NCBI GenBank assembly: GCA_029863175.1
Contig: JAOTVX010000062.1
Location: 1 to 15,013, forward strand
From: Betaproteobacteria bacterium
GTDB lineage: Bacteria > Pseudomonadota > Gammaproteobacteria > Burkholderiales > SG8-41
Reading direction: 5' to 3'
DNA: 15,013 nucleotides
The notes under the pieces are model-generated. The model was not told the origin of the DNA. It ran no database searches and worked only from the letters and a program-made list of their open reading frames with translations. Positions within the stretch are counted from its first letter, which is position 1. Every line of letters starts with the position of its first letter. Of the stretch, positions 12,511-15,013 are shown piece after piece. A program made the translations under genes and the position numbers.

Positions 12511-14910
12511 TCAATGTTTGATAGCTGCCGGCGGAGATGCTTCCGCAACTGGTGGAAGCGGAGCAACCCCCTCATCGTCGGAAAGCGGCTGAGGTTTTCG
12601 CTCGAGCGCCATATCGAGTACGGAATCAATCCATTTCACGGGATGGATATCAAGTCTGTCCTTAATGTTATCAGGGATTTCCGCGAGATCCTTGACGTTC
12701 TCTTCAGGTATCAGGACGGTCTTGATGCCGGCGCGCCGTGCCGCGAGCAGCTTCTCCTTGAGACCACCGATCTGTAGCACCTCGCCCCGCAGCGTGATCT
12801 CACCGGTCATCGCCACGTCCGCACGCACCGCGATACCGGTCAGAGCCGAAACCATCGCCGTGCACATCCCGATACCGGCGCTCGGGCCATCCTTCGGGGT
12901 TGCGCCTTCCGGAAGGTGGACGTGGATGTCGTGCTTCTGGTAGAAGTCCGCGGGAATGCCGAGTCGTTTGGACCGGCTGCGGACCACGGACAGCGCGGCT
13001 TGCACCGACTCCTGCATGACTTCGCCCAGCTTGCCCGTCGTGGTCATCTTGCCCCTGCCCGGCATGATGGCCGATTCGATGGTCAGCATTTCGCCACCGA
13101 CCTCGGTCCAGGCCAGGCCGGCCACTTGCCCGACTTGGTTCTTCTTTTCGGCCGTGCCAAAGCTATAGCGACGCACGCCGAGATACTTCTCCAAATTGCG
13201 CGCGCTAACGGACAGCTTGCGGTCTTCGCCGGCACTCACCAGCGTCTTCACCACTTTGCGGCAGATCTTGGACAGCTCGCGCTCGAGCGCGCGCACGCCG
13301 GCTTCCCGCGTGTAGTAGCGGACGATGTCGCGCACCGCGCTCTCCGAAATCGCCAGCTCCGCTGGCTTTAACCCGTGGTTTTTCATCAGCTTGGGCAACA
13401 GATGCCGGAGTGCGATGTTGACCTTCTCGTCCTCCGTATAGCCCGAGAGCCGGATGATCTCCATGCGGTCGAGCAGCGCAGGGGGAATGTTGAGCGTGTT
13501 CGCGGTGCACACGAACATCACGTCCGAGAGGTCATACTCAACCTCAATGTAATGGTCGACGAAGGTGTGATTCTGCTCAGGGTCAAGCACCTCGAGCAGC
13601 GCGCTCGCCGGATCGCCCCGGAAGTCCATGCCCATCTTGTCGACCTCGTCGAGCAGGAACAACGGGTTGCGCACGCCCACGCGCGTCATGTTCTGCAAAA
13701 TCTTGCCCGGCATCGAGCCGATATAAGTGCGACGATGGCCGCGGATCTCAGCCTCGTCGCGCACGCCGCCGAGTGACATGCGCACGAACTTGCGATTGGT
13801 CGCGCGCGCGACCGATTGTCCAAGAGAGGTTTTTCCCACGCCCGGGGCACCCACCAGGCAAAGGATGGGCGCTTTCAGCTTCTCGACGCGCTGCTGCACC
13901 GCGAGGTACTCGACGATGCGTTCCTTGACCTTTTCCAGACCGTAGTGGTCTTCGTTCAGCACTTTCTCGGCGGCACCGAGGTCCGTGCTGATCTTGCTCT
14001 TCTTCTTCCACGGCAGCGATACGACTGCCTCGATGAAATTGCGCACCACCGTCGCCTCGGCTGACATCGGCGACATCAGCCGCAGCTTCTTCAACTCGGA
14101 CTCGGCTTTCCTGCGCGCCTCCTTGGGCATATGCGCCGTCTTGATGCGCTTCTCTATTTCATCGAGATCAGCGCCCTCGTCGAGCTCGCCGAGCTCCTTC
14201 TGGATCGCCTTGACCTGCTCGTTCAGATAGTACTCGCGCTGGCTCTTCTCCATCTGACGCTTAATGCGGCCGCGAATGCGTTTCTCGACCTGGAGGATCT
14301 CGAGCTCGCCCTCAACCAGCTTGAGCAGGTGCTCGAGGCGCTCCTTCACGCTGATCATCTCGAGCACCTCCTGTTTCTGCTCGAGCTTGAGCGGCAAGTG
14401 CGCGGCGATCGTGTCGGCGAGGCGCCCGGCCTCGTCGATTCCCGCCAAAGAGGTCAGGATCTCCGGCGGAATCTTCTTGTTCAGCTTCACGTATTGATCA
14501 AACTGCTGGATCATCGTGCGCCGCAGTGCCTCCGTCTCGTGGTCAAGCGTGCTGTCGGGCAGGATCGGCGTCAAGGAGACGACGTAATGGGTCGTGGCGT
14601 CCGAGATCTCATGAATCCGGGCACGCTGGCTACCCTCGACCAGCACCTTCACCGTGCCGTCGGGCAGCTTGAGCATCTGCAGGATGTTGGCGATGCTGCC
14701 GATCTGATAGAGATCTTCCGGGGCCGGATCGTCCTTCGCCGCCGATTTCTGGGCGGCCAGCACGATGCTCTTCCCCGCCTCCATCGCGGTCTCGAGCGCC
14801 TTGATCGACTTGGGGCGCCCCACGAACAGCGGGATCACCATGTGCGGAAACACCACCACGTCGCGCAGCGGCAGCAACGGAACTTGCGTCAGGGCTTGTT
14901 CTTCAAGCAT
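12511..14910 (-). CDS. lon: ATP-dependent protease La
   Basis: A hexameric cytoplasmic protease that degrades misfolded and some regulatory proteins. It has 799 residues, near the usual length. The N-terminal substrate domain starts [20 protein letters not shown]; a helical, coiled region lies around 190-280. The AAA+ module has Walker A GAPGVGKT (354-361), Walker [10 protein letters not shown] (417-425) and the pore-region GSMPGKI (398-404). The C-terminal protease has the Ser-Lys dyad, Ser677 in KDGPSAG and Lys720 in IGGLKEK. After about residue 770 the tail is variable and Pro/Ala-rich. The ATG at 14908-14910 has GGTGA upstream and matches the family N-terminus. All catalytic residues are present. 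The upstream neighbour lies outside the window. Confidence 0.98.
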   Translation of the reverse strand: MLEEQALTQVPLLPLRDVVVFPHMVIPLFVGRPKSIKALETAMEAGKSIVLAAQKSAAKDDPAPEDLYQIGSIANILQMLKLPDGTVKVLVEGSQRARIHEISDATTHYVVSLTPILPDSTLDHETEALRRTMIQQFDQYVKLNKKIPPEILTSLAGIDEAGRLADTIAAHLPLKLEQKQEVLEMISVKERLEHLLKLVEGELEILQVEKRIRGRIKRQMEKSQREYYLNEQVKAIQKELGELDEGADLDEIEKRIKTAHMPKEARRKAESELKKLRLMSPMSAEATVVRNFIEAVVSLPWKKKSKISTDLGAAEKVLNEDHYGLEKVKERIVEYLAVQQRVEKLKAPILCLVGAPGVGKTSLGQSVARATNRKFVRMSLGGVRDEAEIRGHRRTYIGSMPGKILQNMTRVGVRNPLFLLDEVDKMGMDFRGDPASALLEVLDPEQNHTFVDHYIEVEYDLSDVMFVCTANTLNIPPALLDRMEIIRLSGYTEDEKVNIALRHLLPKLMKNHGLKPAELAISESAVRDIVRYYTREAGVRALERELSKICRKVVKTLVSAGEDRKLSVSARNLEKYLGVRRYSFGTAEKKNQVGQVAGLAWTEVGGEMLTIESAIMPGRGKMTTTGKLGEVMQESVQAALSVVRSRSKRLGIPADFYQKHDIHVHLPEGATPKDGPSAGIGMCTAMVSALTGIAVRADVAMTGEITLRGEVLQIGGLKEKLLAARRAGIKTVLIPEENVKDLAEIPDNIKDRLDIHPVKWIDSVLDMALERKPQPLSDDEGVAPLPPVAEASPPAAIKH

Positions 14911-14942
14911 CGAGTTTCACCAAACAAGGTTGGATAGCGTCT

Positions 14943-14970
14943 ACGTTGGGAAAATTCCCCAAAATTCAAG
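14943..14970 (-). promoter_or_regulatory. Heat-shock (sigma32-type) promoter candidate for lon
   Basis: On the minus strand CTTGAA (14965-14970) matches the sigma32 -35 core. After 14 bases CCCAACGT (14943-14950) resembles the CCCCAT-type -10. It ends 33 bases before the ATG. lon belongs to the heat-shock regulon in related bacteria. The spacer holds a near-palindrome, TTGGGAAAATTCCCCAA on the plus strand (14946-14962), that overlaps the -10 region and might bind a regulator. Confidence 0.5.
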
Positions 14971-15013
14971 CGCAAAATGCATACGCCTGATTCCACACCG
15001 CTTTTGACCGCTG

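Overview
The window is high-GC DNA from a proteobacterial chromosome, most likely a betaproteobacterium. The evidence is the block lon - hupB - tRNA-Val - tRNA-Asp - ppiD on the minus strand (lon-hupB-ppiD is a known conserved neighbourhood) and the typical Gram-negative proteins MltD, FabI and PpiD. I cannot place it to genus. Apart from the intergenic repeats it looks like core chromosome: no transposase, integrase, phage gene or CRISPR array.

Layout. Bases 1-1272 (+) hold the 3' part of a membrane-bound lytic transglycosylase (mltD-like), convergent with a minus-strand operon. Bases 1324-8534 (-) hold a four-gene peptide/oligopeptide-type ABC importer, read from high to low coordinates: lipoprotein-type solute-binding protein (yejA-like), permease (yejB-like), permease with a long N-terminal extension (yejE-like), and a double ATPase (yejF-like). 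The divergent intergenic region carries a perfect -10 box for fabI (8699-9496, +), the enoyl-ACP reductase of fatty acid synthesis. fabI is convergent with ppiD (9657-11558, -), a membrane-anchored periplasmic folding factor. Upstream of ppiD are tRNA-Asp(GTC), tRNA-Val(TAC), hupB (HU) and lon. Three hairpin terminator candidates and promoter candidates for hupB (sigma70-like) and lon (sigma32-like) divide this block into separate transcription units.

Most unusual content. Nearly every gene junction from 1321 to 9656 holds degenerate short tandem repeats, mostly with a 7-base period, and several form inward-facing paired arrays: GTGAnnn heptads on the left, a spacer or core, and nnnTCAC heptads on the right. 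Two of these elements (6210-6377 and 9521-9656, in opposite orientation) share a 26-base core with 24 identities. Stop codons of three genes lie inside heptads, always at the same heptad position, so two unrelated proteins end in the same residues VTSDQ. A purine-rich element of the same paired-heptad design sits in frame inside the linker of the double ATPase. A further element uses a 5-base period. I do not know a named family that matches these elements; they are the main candidate for something undescribed here.
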